52,464 bases of DNA. Source: Oscillospiraceae bacterium (GTDB taxonomy: Bacteria > Bacillota > Clostridia > Oscillospirales > Oscillospiraceae). Positions 8,136 to 15,891 of the stretch are shown here, piece after piece. Below the pieces are notes generated by a model that made no database searches, was not told the DNA's origin, and saw only the letters and a list, made by a program, of their open reading frames with translations. Numbering within the stretch: position 1 is the stretch's first letter; each line of letters opens with the position of its first letter. Position numbers and translations under genes: made by a program. The stretch covers positions 1 through 52,464 of the forward strand of contig WQWC01000008.1 of the NCBI GenBank assembly GCA_009785525.1, read 5' to 3'.

Positions 8136-8876
8136 TTAATTATGCTGAAACCTCCAGTTAGCCGGGCTTGAATCCCTCATATCAAACGTTCCTGACTGAT
8201 TTGGCGGTAATCCTTCAACAGCTTCCGGCAATAGCCTCAACTTGTTCTGGATATCGTCAATGCCGCCTAACCGCACAGTTATACGCCCTAAGTATCTGAT
8301 AGTTATGTTGATGGGGTTCGTTATATCCAGTTCAAGCACATCGTCTTGAATATCTGCTTCCTCAATAGCTGTCAGCATTGTAATCAGTGTATTGACCCAC
8401 GCCGCGGCGTCTGGCTCGGTTGTCAACGCTCTGCCCGGTACAGGGTCGGTGGGATATATCCCCCTGACAGCCACCAGCCCGTGCGGGGCTTCGTCCCTCT
8501 GTTCAAGCACTCTTCCGGCTGAATCGACTATCAACGTGCCGCGATAGAACGGTATTGCCGCGATGGCCATGCTTTCTGTCACTTCTATGCGCACAGTATT
8601 TGGCCAGACGCGGTGTATGCGCGCATCGTTTATGTACGGCAGTTCCTCAATTATCCTCTGCGCTATGTTGTTCCTGTCCAACAAAATCATATTGTCACCC
8701 GGAACTATCCCGGAGATTTCGATTATCTCCTCGTAAGTATGCATCGAAGCCCCAGTCACTTCCACCTCCGCTATTACGAGGAAAACGCCTATCCCGAATA
8801 TTGTAAGAATTGCAATAAGAAGTGCGGCAATCGGTATATACATAGATGGCCGGCTGCCCTTTCGGTTTTTTTTCAT
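8136..8876 (-). CDS. ftsQ: Cell division protein FtsQ/DivIB
   Basis: Bitopic divisome protein that scaffolds FtsL and the septal synthase. About 246 residues: a basic cytoplasmic start (MKKNRKGSR), one membrane helix (IPIAALLIAILTIFGIGVFL), then the POTRA domain (EVEVTGASMHTYEEIIEISG, RIHRVWPNTVRIEVTE) and the FtsQ beta domain. I place the start at ATG 8874-8876 because AAAGGAG lies 9 nt upstream. The frame could extend to 8927, but the extra codons run into repeat copy c and have no ribosome site. It sits between murA and ftsZ as in other Clostridia. Confidence 0.9.
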   Translation of the reverse strand: MKKNRKGSRPSMYIPIAALLIAILTIFGIGVFLVIAEVEVTGASMHTYEEIIEISGIVPGDNMILLDRNNIAQRIIEELPYINDARIHRVWPNTVRIEVTESMAIAAIPFYRGTLIVDSAGRVLEQRDEAPHGLVAVRGIYPTDPVPGRALTTEPDAAAWVNTLITMLTAIEEADIQDDVLELDITNPINITIRYLGRITVRLGGIDDIQNKLRLLPEAVEGLPPNQSGTFDMRDSSPANWRFQHN

Positions 8877-8910
8877 TGGTGCGCGCTCCTTTCGCAATAC
8901 TTCCGCTTTC

Positions 8911-8980
8911 GTAGGGGCGGATTCCATATCCGCCCTGTGTACAACTCTGTGAATCAGGCGGATATAGAATCCGCCTCTAC
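8911..8980. repeat. Dispersed GTAGGGG hairpin element, copy c
   Basis: Left GTAGGGGCGGATtccatATCCGCC, right GGCGGATatagaATCCGCCTCTAC, 21 nt between the halves. It lies between ftsQ and murA and adds false N-terminal codons to ftsQ. Confidence 0.85.
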
Positions 8981-9002
8981 AGGGTGTTTATTGCATGCCT
9001 TA

Positions 9003-10256
9003 TCATTCTACCCTGACTATATCCGCACCAATCGCAGCGAGGGATTCTGTAAAACCGTCGTATCCCCTGTCGATATGGTGCAGTCCTGATACTTCTGTTA
9101 CACCCTCCGCACCGAGGGCCGCGACGCATAACGCCGCGCCGCCGCGCAGGTCGGTCGATTCCACCGGGGCGCCAAACAATCTTGAGACTCCGGTGACCAT
9201 TGCGACTTTACCTTCTGTCTTAATATCGGCACCCATTCTCAAAAGCTCTCCTATATGCCGATAGCGATTCTCAAAAATACTCTCAATAAATACTGTTGTG
9301 CCCGATGCTTTTAGGCTTGCTGCCATAAGCGGCGGCTGTGCGTCTGTCGGGAATCCCGGGTACGGGCGCGTGATTACCGGCTTTATCGCTCTCAGCTTCC
9401 CCGCCGCATCTATGTATATAGCGTCATCCGATATTTTCAGCCTGCATCCCATTTCAGAAAACGCGTCGGTAACAGTCGCTATATGCCCCGGTATCACGTT
9501 TGTCAGCTCAATTCTCCCTAATGACGCGGCCGCGCAGGCCAGATATGTGGCGGCGACAATTCTATCAGGTATAACGTGATGCTCCGCGTTAGCTTTGATC
9601 TTCCCGCCCTCTACAATGATGGTTGAAGTCCCGGCGCCGGTGACTTTTACGCCGATTGAGCGCAAATACCTTTGCAAGTCCCCAATCTCAGGCTCGCGGG
9701 CGGCGTTTGTTATTGTTGTTGTGCCACGGCACGCTGTTGCGGCCAGCATCGCGTTCTCCGTCGCGCCGACGCTTGGGATAGAAAAATTGATCTTGCAGCT
9801 TAGCAGTTCATTTGCCTTGCATATGATACTGCCACCCTCGTCGGTGATTTGCGCGCCCATCTCATGCAAGGCCATAATATGCAGATCCACGGGGCGCGGC
9901 CCAAGCTCACACCCGCCCGGCATTGACAGCGCGGCCTCCCCACATCTTGCCAGAATCGCGCCTAAAAATATCACGCTTGAGCGCATTTCTTTCATAAGTT
10001 CATGCGGAATATCACTTCTTGTCATCTGTGCCGAGTTAATTACGACGCTGCTGCCGCTTCTGTCCACTGTACAGCCAAGATGCCGCAATATTTTTATCGC
10101 CGCATTTACATCGGCAAGCTTCGGGCAATTGTGTATTATCGTCTCGCCCCGTGCCAGTATTGAGGCTGCCATGATCGGCAATACGCTGTTTTTCGCGCCG
10201 TGTATGCGGATCGCGCCCTCAAGTTGGCGGCCTCCGGTTATTCTCAATATACTCAC
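9003..10256 (-). CDS. murA: UDP-N-acetylglucosamine 1-carboxyvinyltransferase
   Basis: First committed step of peptidoglycan synthesis: transfer of enolpyruvate from PEP to UDP-GlcNAc. The 417-residue protein has the IRIHGAKNSVLPIMAASI start, the active-site loop GGCELGPRPVDLHIMAL with catalytic Cys (the fosfomycin target) and AATYLACAAASLG. I choose GTG 10254-10256 (VSILRITGGRQLEG), which has GGGGG about 10 nt upstream and matches the family N-terminus. An open frame reaches 10466 but crosses repeat copy d and lacks family similarity. It lies between murG and ftsQ. Confidence 0.94.
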   Translation of the reverse strand: MSILRITGGRQLEGAIRIHGAKNSVLPIMAASILARGETIIHNCPKLADVNAAIKILRHLGCTVDRSGSSVVINSAQMTRSDIPHELMKEMRSSVIFLGAILARCGEAALSMPGGCELGPRPVDLHIMALHEMGAQITDEGGSIICKANELLSCKINFSIPSVGATENAMLAATACRGTTTITNAAREPEIGDLQRYLRSIGVKVTGAGTSTIIVEGGKIKANAEHHVIPDRIVAATYLACAAASLGRIELTNVIPGHIATVTDAFSEMGCRLKISDDAIYIDAAGKLRAIKPVITRPYPGFPTDAQPPLMAASLKASGTTVFIESIFENRYRHIGELLRMGADIKTEGKVAMVTGVSRLFGAPVESTDLRGGAALCVAALGAEGVTEVSGLHHIDRGYDGFTESLAAIGADIVRVE

Positions 10257-10354
10257 TATGTATAAACCCCCGCAAGAAAAAGTCCGTATGACGTATACTA
10301 TGTGCGTGGGGTGTCCATGGTTAATCGTGATTTGCGGTTTTTGACGGTTCCAAT

Positions 10355-10447
10355 GTAGGGGCACACAATGTGTACCCGTGGTATCCGCTGCGTCCACATA
10401 CGGGCCTGGCGTACGGCGTACAGCGGTCGAACAATGTTCGCCCCTAC
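10355..10447. repeat. Dispersed GTAGGGG hairpin element, copy d
   Basis: Left GTAGGGGCACACaatGTGTACCC, right CGAACaatGTTCGCCCCTAC, with a longer 45-nt middle. It lies between murG and murA. Confidence 0.8.
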
Positions 10448-10459
10448 ATGGGGTTTGCA

Positions 10460-11572
10460 TCAACAAACATCAATAATCAATTCCACAATTTTTTTCGCGG
10501 CGTTGGGCATTCCCAGCGTTTTTTGCGCTTCTGACATGTTTTTTAGCTTTTCTTTATCGTTTAAAATCGCCAGAACAGCATCATACAATTTTTCGCCGTT
10601 GCAGTCTTTTTCCAAGATCATCACAACTCCGCCGTATTTTTGTAGCTGTTTTGCATTTTCCTCTTGTTGATTGTTGGTAACATTCGGCGACGGCACAAGA
10701 ATCGCGGGCTTTCCCAGCACCGTGAGTTCCGCTATCGTCATCGCCCCGGCACGGCAGAGTATAATATCGGCAAGAGCCATAACTGACGGCATATTGTCGA
10801 TGTACTCTCTAATCTCAACGCCCTGCGGGTGTTCCGCCGGTGCACCTAGGGTTTTCAGGCGGGCTTTCATCTTGTCTACATTGCCACTGCCCCCTCCTGT
10901 TGCATGGATATGATTGAACGGCATTTCGTCTAAGTTACAATTTATAAACTCCGCCATGAATTCATTCATCCGCGCAGCGCCAAGGGAACCAAAAAATGAC
11001 ACCACAAGCGGCTTTGTATTTTGTCTGCCCTTTTGTTCTGCGGCGATGATAAATTCTTTACGAACCGGTGTGCCTGTGAAAACCACACGTTCCGGCCGTT
11101 TGAACTGCTTTTCAAGATTCGGAAAAGAGACAAGCACTTTATCAACTTTTGCGCTGAGGAGTTTATTCGCAAGACCCGGCACAGCATTAGATTCATGTAT
11201 AAATGTCGGTATGCCCATTTTCGCCGCCTTTTTCAAGACGGGATAACAAATATAAGCGCCTGTGCCAATAACCGCATTCGGCTTGAAGTCTCGAATTATC
11301 CGCCCCGCCGCCGCACCTGCTGAGACAAGATTTTTCGCGGTCTTTATATTATGAACGACCTTTCCAAGCGAAAATCCACGCCGAAGCCCAGTCATCTTGA
11401 TATTTACAAGATCATACCCTGCCTGCGGAATAAGCCTGTTCTCCAAATCCATGCCCGCACCCACAAACAGTATTTTCGCGTCCGGCATAACGCCGCGCAG
11501 CTCATCGGCGATAGCCAACGCGGGATTAATGTGCCCCGCCGTCCCCCCGCAAACAAACAGAAAATTCGGCAT
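10460..11572 (-). CDS. murG: UDP-GlcNAc:lipid I GlcNAc transferase
   Basis: Converts lipid I to lipid II on the inner face of the membrane. The 370-residue GT28-type enzyme starts MPNFLFVCGGTAGHINPALA, with the Gly-rich GGTAGH loop that binds lipid I. The second GT-B domain shows FFGSLGAARMNEF, HATGGGSGN and CRAGAMTIAELTVLGKPAILVP, with the UDP-GlcNAc-binding Glu region. It starts 46 nt after ftsW, with GGAG about 11 nt upstream. All key segments are intact. Confidence 0.95.
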   Translation of the reverse strand: MPNFLFVCGGTAGHINPALAIADELRGVMPDAKILFVGAGMDLENRLIPQAGYDLVNIKMTGLRRGFSLGKVVHNIKTAKNLVSAGAAAGRIIRDFKPNAVIGTGAYICYPVLKKAAKMGIPTFIHESNAVPGLANKLLSAKVDKVLVSFPNLEKQFKRPERVVFTGTPVRKEFIIAAEQKGRQNTKPLVVSFFGSLGAARMNEFMAEFINCNLDEMPFNHIHATGGGSGNVDKMKARLKTLGAPAEHPQGVEIREYIDNMPSVMALADIILCRAGAMTIAELTVLGKPAILVPSPNVTNNQQEENAKQLQKYGGVVMILEKDCNGEKLYDAVLAILNDKEKLKNMSEAQKTLGMPNAAKKIVELIIDVC

Positions 11573-11608
11573 TAAATTAATTCTCCATTTTCAACTCTCA
11601 ATTTTCAA

Positions 11609-11636
11609 TTGACCAAAGCTAACCCGCTTTGGTCAA
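11609..11636. repeat. Perfect inverted repeat across the ftsW stop codon
   Basis: TTGACCAAAGC (11609-11619) and GCTTTGGTCAA (11626-11636), with a 6-nt loop. It includes the last codons and stop of ftsW and has no T run, so it may be a processing or attenuation hairpin rather than a full terminator. Confidence 0.6.
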
Positions 11637-12911
11637 AGGGATATCCCGCGACACGGCAAGAACTATTCCCATCTGCAAAAGCTGAATCCACAGCGCCGTG
11701 CCTCCATAGCTGAAGAACGGCAGCGATATCCCGGTCGCCGGTACAAGATTCGTCACAACGGCCACGTTTAGAAACACCTGTATAGCTAAAAGGCTTGTTA
11801 TACCCGTTGTGACAAGCGAGCTGAATCGGTCTTTCGCGTGCAGCGCAAGCCAGAATCCGCGCATTACCAGCAACGCGAACAGCGAAAGAATTATCATCGC
11901 CCCAATAAAGCCCAATTCTTCACTTACGATGGCAAATATATAGTCATTATGCTCTTCCGGAAGGTAGAGGAACTTTTGTCTGCTCTGCCCCAATCCAACG
12001 CCGAAAAGCCCACCGGAACCAACGGCATAAAGTGATTGCCGGATTTGGAATCCACGCCCCAAGGGGTCAGCTTCAGGATCCAGCCACGCACCGATACGTC
12101 CCCCGGCGTATGAGAATCTGCCGCCACGTTGCTGCGGCTGTTCTTGCACGATCTCCTGCCCCGCGGGCGCGGGAGCTTCCGCTACGGGCCTGTGCGCCGG
12201 GATGAGGATCAAACCAACGACAGCGATAATAAGCACCATGGGTATCACGAACCACCTCAGCGGCGCACCTCCGGCAAACATCATTATAGCCGTCTGCGCT
12301 ATAATAATAATCGACGCCGATAAATGCGGCTGGCGCAGCAGCAGAATTACGATAACGCCGGTAAAAAACACAAACGGTAATATTCCATACTTAAACTTGT
12401 GCATTTTCTTTTCAAAGCCGCAAATCATTGCCGCATATGCCATAATCACCGCGAGCTTCGTTATTTCTGACGGTTGAACAGTTGTAAATCCTAGATTTAT
12501 CCAACGTCTCGCGCCGTTTATCACGTCTCCGAATATGAGAACCAGAACTAATAGAGCAATTGAGCCAAATAACAACAGCATAGACCACCGTTGCATCATA
12601 CTGACGCGTATGCGTGACACGACCATCATCAACGCCACGCCGCTTACCGCAAACACAAGCTGGCGGGAGAAGAATCTCAACGGATTCCCCGTTACAATAT
12701 ATGCCCTGGCAAAACTGGCCGACAGCACCATGACCACACCAATAAGCAGAATCAAAAGCGTAAGCAGCAGAAATGGCAAATCAATACTGCCGCGTTTTTC
12801 GCGCGTCTTTGCGTCTCTCTTCGCATCATATCCAGAAGAAAGCTCACGCGGCTGCCACTGTGGCATACCATTCGCGCCAGCGTCGATGTATTTGTCAAAA
12901 TCCGCGCTCAT
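11619..12911 (-). CDS. ftsW: SEDS septal peptidoglycan polymerase FtsW/SpoVE
   Basis: Lipid II glycosyltransferase of the SEDS family, which works with the PBP encoded upstream in the same cluster. The 430 residues span about ten membrane helices. Family segments visible include VLSASFARAY, DVINGARRWINLGFTTVQPSEITKLA, QSLYAVGSGGLFGVGLGQSRQKFLYLPEEHNDYIFAIVSEELGF and the C-terminal TGISLPFFSYGGTALW. The large outside loop carries a Pro/Gln-rich stretch (VAEAPAPAGQEIVQEQPQQR). ATG 12911 follows AGGGGGAGAAT. FtsW and SpoVE cannot be separated by sequence alone. Confidence 0.93.
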   Translation of the reverse strand: MSADFDKYIDAGANGMPQWQPRELSSGYDAKRDAKTREKRGSIDLPFLLLTLLILLIGVVMVLSASFARAYIVTGNPLRFFSRQLVFAVSGVALMMVVSRIRVSMMQRWSMLLLFGSIALLVLVLIFGDVINGARRWINLGFTTVQPSEITKLAVIMAYAAMICGFEKKMHKFKYGILPFVFFTGVIVILLLRQPHLSASIIIIAQTAIMMFAGGAPLRWFVIPMVLIIAVVGLILIPAHRPVAEAPAPAGQEIVQEQPQQRGGRFSYAGGRIGAWLDPEADPLGRGFQIRQSLYAVGSGGLFGVGLGQSRQKFLYLPEEHNDYIFAIVSEELGFIGAMIILSLFALLVMRGFWLALHAKDRFSSLVTTGITSLLAIQVFLNVAVVTNLVPATGISLPFFSYGGTALWIQLLQMGIVLAVSRDIPLTKAG

Positions 12912-12941
12912 ATTCTCCCCCTCTTTTCTTTCGGATTGCTA

Positions 12942-13934
12942 CTATCCGGCATATCTGTGCAACACGCCGAAATATGATATCACCGCGAATACCGCTGAAA
13001 CCGCTGTGAAAACAATGAACAGCTTATACTCGCTCCAGCCGCACATTTCAAAATGATGGTGCAGCGGCGCCATTTTAAACACCCGCTTGCCTTTTGTCAG
13101 CTTAAAATAGGATATTTGTATTATGTCGGACAGCGTCTCAATAAAATATACAATCCCCAGCGGGACAAGAATAAGCGGCATATCCATAGCAAAAGCCATC
13201 GCACAGACAGCGCCTCCAAGGAATAACGACCCTGTATCGCCCATAAATACACGGGCGGGATGAAAATTAAAAATTAAAAATGCCACAAGTCCGCCGACAA
13301 GTGCTGCTGAAAATATTCCGAGAGCAGTATATCCCCACATAGCCGCAACCAGCACATAAAATACCGCGACAGGAATAGAAACGCCTGTGGCTACTCCATC
13401 CACGCCGTCTGTTATGTTGACGGAATTGACCGTGCCCACTATCACGAACGCGGCAAACGCGAAATACAACGGCTCCGAAATCGGCACGATTGTGTTGAGA
13501 AACGGAATATACAGATTAGTCGTCAAATTCCCGGTCAACCGCATAAGAAGCACAAACGCCACAGCCACGACCAATTGCAACAAGAATTTCTGTTTAGCCG
13601 ACAGTCCAAGATTCTGCTTTTTTTTCACCTTTTCATAGTCATCTAAAAAGCCGATTGCAGCAAAAATCAATCCAAACGCGAGAACAAGCAGATGGCTGAT
13701 CTCGCCTTCTCTCATTTCACGGAATCCCACTACAAGGCAAGATACGGCAATACCCGCAATGAACATAAACCCGCCCATCGTCGGCGTTCCCTGTTTTTTA
13801 TTGTGCCAGACCGGCCCGTCCTCACGAATCGTCTGCCCGGCCTTTAATCGCCGCAATATCGGTATAAGCACCAGTCCCGCGATGACTGTTATACACAGCG
13901 ATACTATAAATGCTAATGCCAAGTCCAAACTCAT
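12942..13934 (-). CDS. mraY: Phospho-MurNAc-pentapeptide transferase
   Basis: Makes lipid I from UDP-MurNAc-pentapeptide and undecaprenyl phosphate in the membrane. The 330-residue, ten-helix protein shows KKQGTPTMGGFMFI, the catalytic Asp region GFLDDYEKVKKKQNLGLSAKQK, NSVNITDGVDGVATG, FNFHPARVFMGDTGSLFLGG and the C-terminal KMAPLHHHFEMCGWSE. It starts 18 nt after murE. In many Clostridia murF lies between murE and mraY; here it is absent. Confidence 0.96.
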   Translation of the reverse strand: MSLDLALAFIVSLCITVIAGLVLIPILRRLKAGQTIREDGPVWHNKKQGTPTMGGFMFIAGIAVSCLVVGFREMREGEISHLLVLAFGLIFAAIGFLDDYEKVKKKQNLGLSAKQKFLLQLVVAVAFVLLMRLTGNLTTNLYIPFLNTIVPISEPLYFAFAAFVIVGTVNSVNITDGVDGVATGVSIPVAVFYVLVAAMWGYTALGIFSAALVGGLVAFLIFNFHPARVFMGDTGSLFLGGAVCAMAFAMDMPLILVPLGIVYFIETLSDIIQISYFKLTKGKRVFKMAPLHHHFEMCGWSEYKLFIVFTAVSAVFAVISYFGVLHRYAG

Positions 13935-13952
13935 TCGTGTTTCCTCTCAATC

Positions 13953-15401
13953 TTACGGATTGCCTATAAAATATTCCGCGACAACCTCTCGCTCGTCGAA
14001 GTGCGTTTTGTCTTTACCGATTATCTGATATGTCTCGTGTCCTTTACCTGCAAGTATTATAACATCTCCCGGCTGCGTGTTCTCAAGCGCCCAGTGTATT
14101 GCCTCCCGCCTGTTTTCTATCACGCGTCTCGGCGGTTTCTTCCCTTCGATACCGGCCAATATGTCTTCAATTATCTCGCCCGGTTCTTCTGTTCTTGGAT
14201 TATCTGACGTGACTATCACAAAGTCCGACAGTTCTGCCGCGATTTTGCCCATCAGCGGGCGCTTTTCGCGGTCACGGTCGCCGCCACATCCGAATAACGT
14301 GACGACCCTGCCTTTCGCAAATCCCCGCACTGTCTTGATTATATTCTTCAGCGCGTCCGGCGTGTGCGCGTAGTCTATCATAACTGTAAAGTCACGCGGC
14401 ACAGGCACAATTTCTGCCCTACCTTTCACACCACCACATGTCTTCATAATCATTGATATGCTCTCAATATCAAATCCCAACAGCAGCGCCGCCGACATTG
14501 CAGATAACGCGTTATATACCGAAATCATGCCCGGAATATTCAACTCCGCCCTGTGCAGGTGTCCTATCATAAGGGCACAAAAATCTACTTTCTCCGCGTG
14601 GAGCCTTATGCTTTTGGCGACGAGATCCGCATCCCCATTGTCTATCGCGTATGTCATCACCGGACATGTCGCGCTGTCTATCATAATCTGCGCATATTCA
14701 TCATCTAAATTGATGGCGGCCGCTTTGCTAATTGTGAAAAGAAGCGCCTTTGCTTTCGCATAGTTCTCCATAGTCCCGTGGAAATCAAGATGATCCTGTG
14801 AGAGATTTGTATACACTCCCACCTCAAATTCTATCCCGTGCACCCTGTCTAAACACAGCGCGTGGGACGAAACTTCCATCACCACATATTCGCAGCCCGC
14901 ACTTACCATTTCAGCCAGCAACTGCTGTATTTCATAAGACTCCGGCGTTGTGCGCTCAGCTGGTAATTCTTTATTGCCTATCATAACGGCGTTTGTGCCA
15001 ATAAGTCCAACGGTGCCGCCGGTGCATTTTTCAAGAACGTTTTTGATCAAGCTTGTCACCGTCGTTTTGCCGTTAGTGCCTGTCACGCCGATCATTTTCA
15101 GCTTCTGCGCCGGCTCACCAAACCATTTCGCAGAGGTAAGTGCCAGCGCTTTGCGGGCATTTTCCACAAGGATATACGGCGTCGCAATATCAGGCGGCTG
15201 TTCGCAAATCACGCACACCGCACCTTTTTCCACAGCCTCCTGTATATAATCGTGCCCATCGCTCTCAATGCCCCTGATAGCGACAAACAACTCCCCCGCT
15301 TTCAACGACCTTGTATCAAAGCTAATACCGTGGATTTCTATATCCATATCAGCCTCAGCTTTCACTATATTCACTTTTTCAAGCAAATCCTTTAGTATCA
15401 T
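13953..15401 (-). CDS. murE: UDP-MurNAc-L-Ala-D-Glu:meso-DAP ligase
   Basis: ATP-dependent addition of the third stem-peptide residue. The 482 residues give the three Mur ligase domains: an N-terminal UDP-binding domain (ISFDTRSLKAGELFVAIRG), the central ATPase with GVTGTNGKTTVTSLI (P loop) and DYAHTPDALKNII, and the C-terminal domain with DNPRTEEPGEI. The DNPR motif is the known marker of meso-diaminopimelate rather than lysine specificity, so the wall is predicted to be A1-gamma type. Start ATG 15401 follows CAGGGGAACG. A frameshifted hicA lies just upstream. Confidence 0.96.
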   Translation of the reverse strand: MILKDLLEKVNIVKAEADMDIEIHGISFDTRSLKAGELFVAIRGIESDGHDYIQEAVEKGAVCVICEQPPDIATPYILVENARKALALTSAKWFGEPAQKLKMIGVTGTNGKTTVTSLIKNVLEKCTGGTVGLIGTNAVMIGNKELPAERTTPESYEIQQLLAEMVSAGCEYVVMEVSSHALCLDRVHGIEFEVGVYTNLSQDHLDFHGTMENYAKAKALLFTISKAAAINLDDEYAQIMIDSATCPVMTYAIDNGDADLVAKSIRLHAEKVDFCALMIGHLHRAELNIPGMISVYNALSAMSAALLLGFDIESISMIMKTCGGVKGRAEIVPVPRDFTVMIDYAHTPDALKNIIKTVRGFAKGRVVTLFGCGGDRDREKRPLMGKIAAELSDFVIVTSDNPRTEEPGEIIEDILAGIEGKKPPRRVIENRREAIHWALENTQPGDVIILAGKGHETYQIIGKDKTHFDEREVVAEYFIGNP

Positions 15402-15438
15402 TGAGCGTTCCCCTGCCTTAATAGATTTCCCGTTGCCC

Positions 15439-15638
15439 CTATTTCACTTTCTGTGTGATACCGGCATCCTTTAATTGCTTATTTGCACTTATACGGCTTT
15501 CTATCTGCCGTTAATAGAAAAGTTCGCATTTATTATAGGACTATACCATCGTTCGTGGTCTCCCTTGCCATATCTCACAAACGTGCATCCATGGGCTTTT
15601 AAAATGCTTTTGACTTGCTTCGTATAGTCCCCCATCAT
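15439..15638 (-). pseudogene. hicA: hicA toxin gene with single-base frameshift
   Basis: HicA is a small dsRBD-like mRNA interferase toxin. From ATG 15636-15638 I read 45 residues, including KSILKAHGCTFVRYGKGDHE and RWYSPIINANFSI, then a stop at 15501-15503. The rest of the HicA fold continues in another frame (15507-15439) as QIESRISANKQLKDAGITQK. Joined, they give a normal 66-residue HicA with its catalytic His in GKGDHERW. One missing base near 15507 explains the break. Its start overlaps the hicB stop (ATGATG over TGA). It may be an inactivated toxin or an assembly error; the rpsI gene in this window has a similar break. Confidence 0.8.
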
Positions 15639-15859
15639 CCCACCGCTTTTATTTCTTCGATTCTGTCCTGCATCGTAATTATCAGTTTTATATCACCTTT
15701 ATGCCCCAGCTCCACTTCCGCTATATCTTGTACGGCTATCTTCATCCGTACAACTAATGCGTCAAAAGAGCCTTCCTCTAATGTTATTCTCAGCTCCTCA
15801 CAGCTTGCAACCCACATTTTGTCAAGATATTCAAAAACCGTTTTAAGTTGCCTCATCAC
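15635..15859 (-). CDS. hicB: HicB-like antitoxin (DUF1902 type)
   Basis: A 74-residue protein directly upstream of hicA. The core KMWVASCEELRITLEEGS followed by the helix DALVVRMKIAVQDIAEVE matches the partial RNase H-like fold of short HicB/DUF1902 antitoxins (usual pattern: VWVA-S-D-G-L-T-E, then a helix). It starts at GTG 15857-15859 or the next ATG, with GGAGG close upstream. Antitoxin-before-toxin order and stop/start overlap with hicA are usual for HicBA. The pair sits between pbp and murE in the division cluster, an unusual site. A DNA-binding domain is not obvious. Confidence 0.7.
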   Translation of the reverse strand: MMRQLKTVFEYLDKMWVASCEELRITLEEGSFDALVVRMKIAVQDIAEVELGHKGDIKLIITMQDRIEEIKAVG

Positions 15860-15891
15860 GCACTGCCTCCATTGTTAAAGATGGTTCAATC

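Noticed and set aside
8877-8927. Longer N-terminus for FtsQ
   Set aside because: The extra codons come from repeat copy c and lack a ribosome site; ATG 8876 has AAAGGAG at good spacing.
10257-10466. 70-residue N-terminal extension of MurA
   Set aside because: It crosses repeat copy d and shows no MurA similarity; GTG 10256 begins the family sequence.
11583-11612. AATTTTCAACTCTCAATTTTCAATT stretch between ftsW and murG
   Set aside because: It resembles simple AT-rich intergenic repeats common in Clostridia; too short and low in complexity to call a distinct element here.
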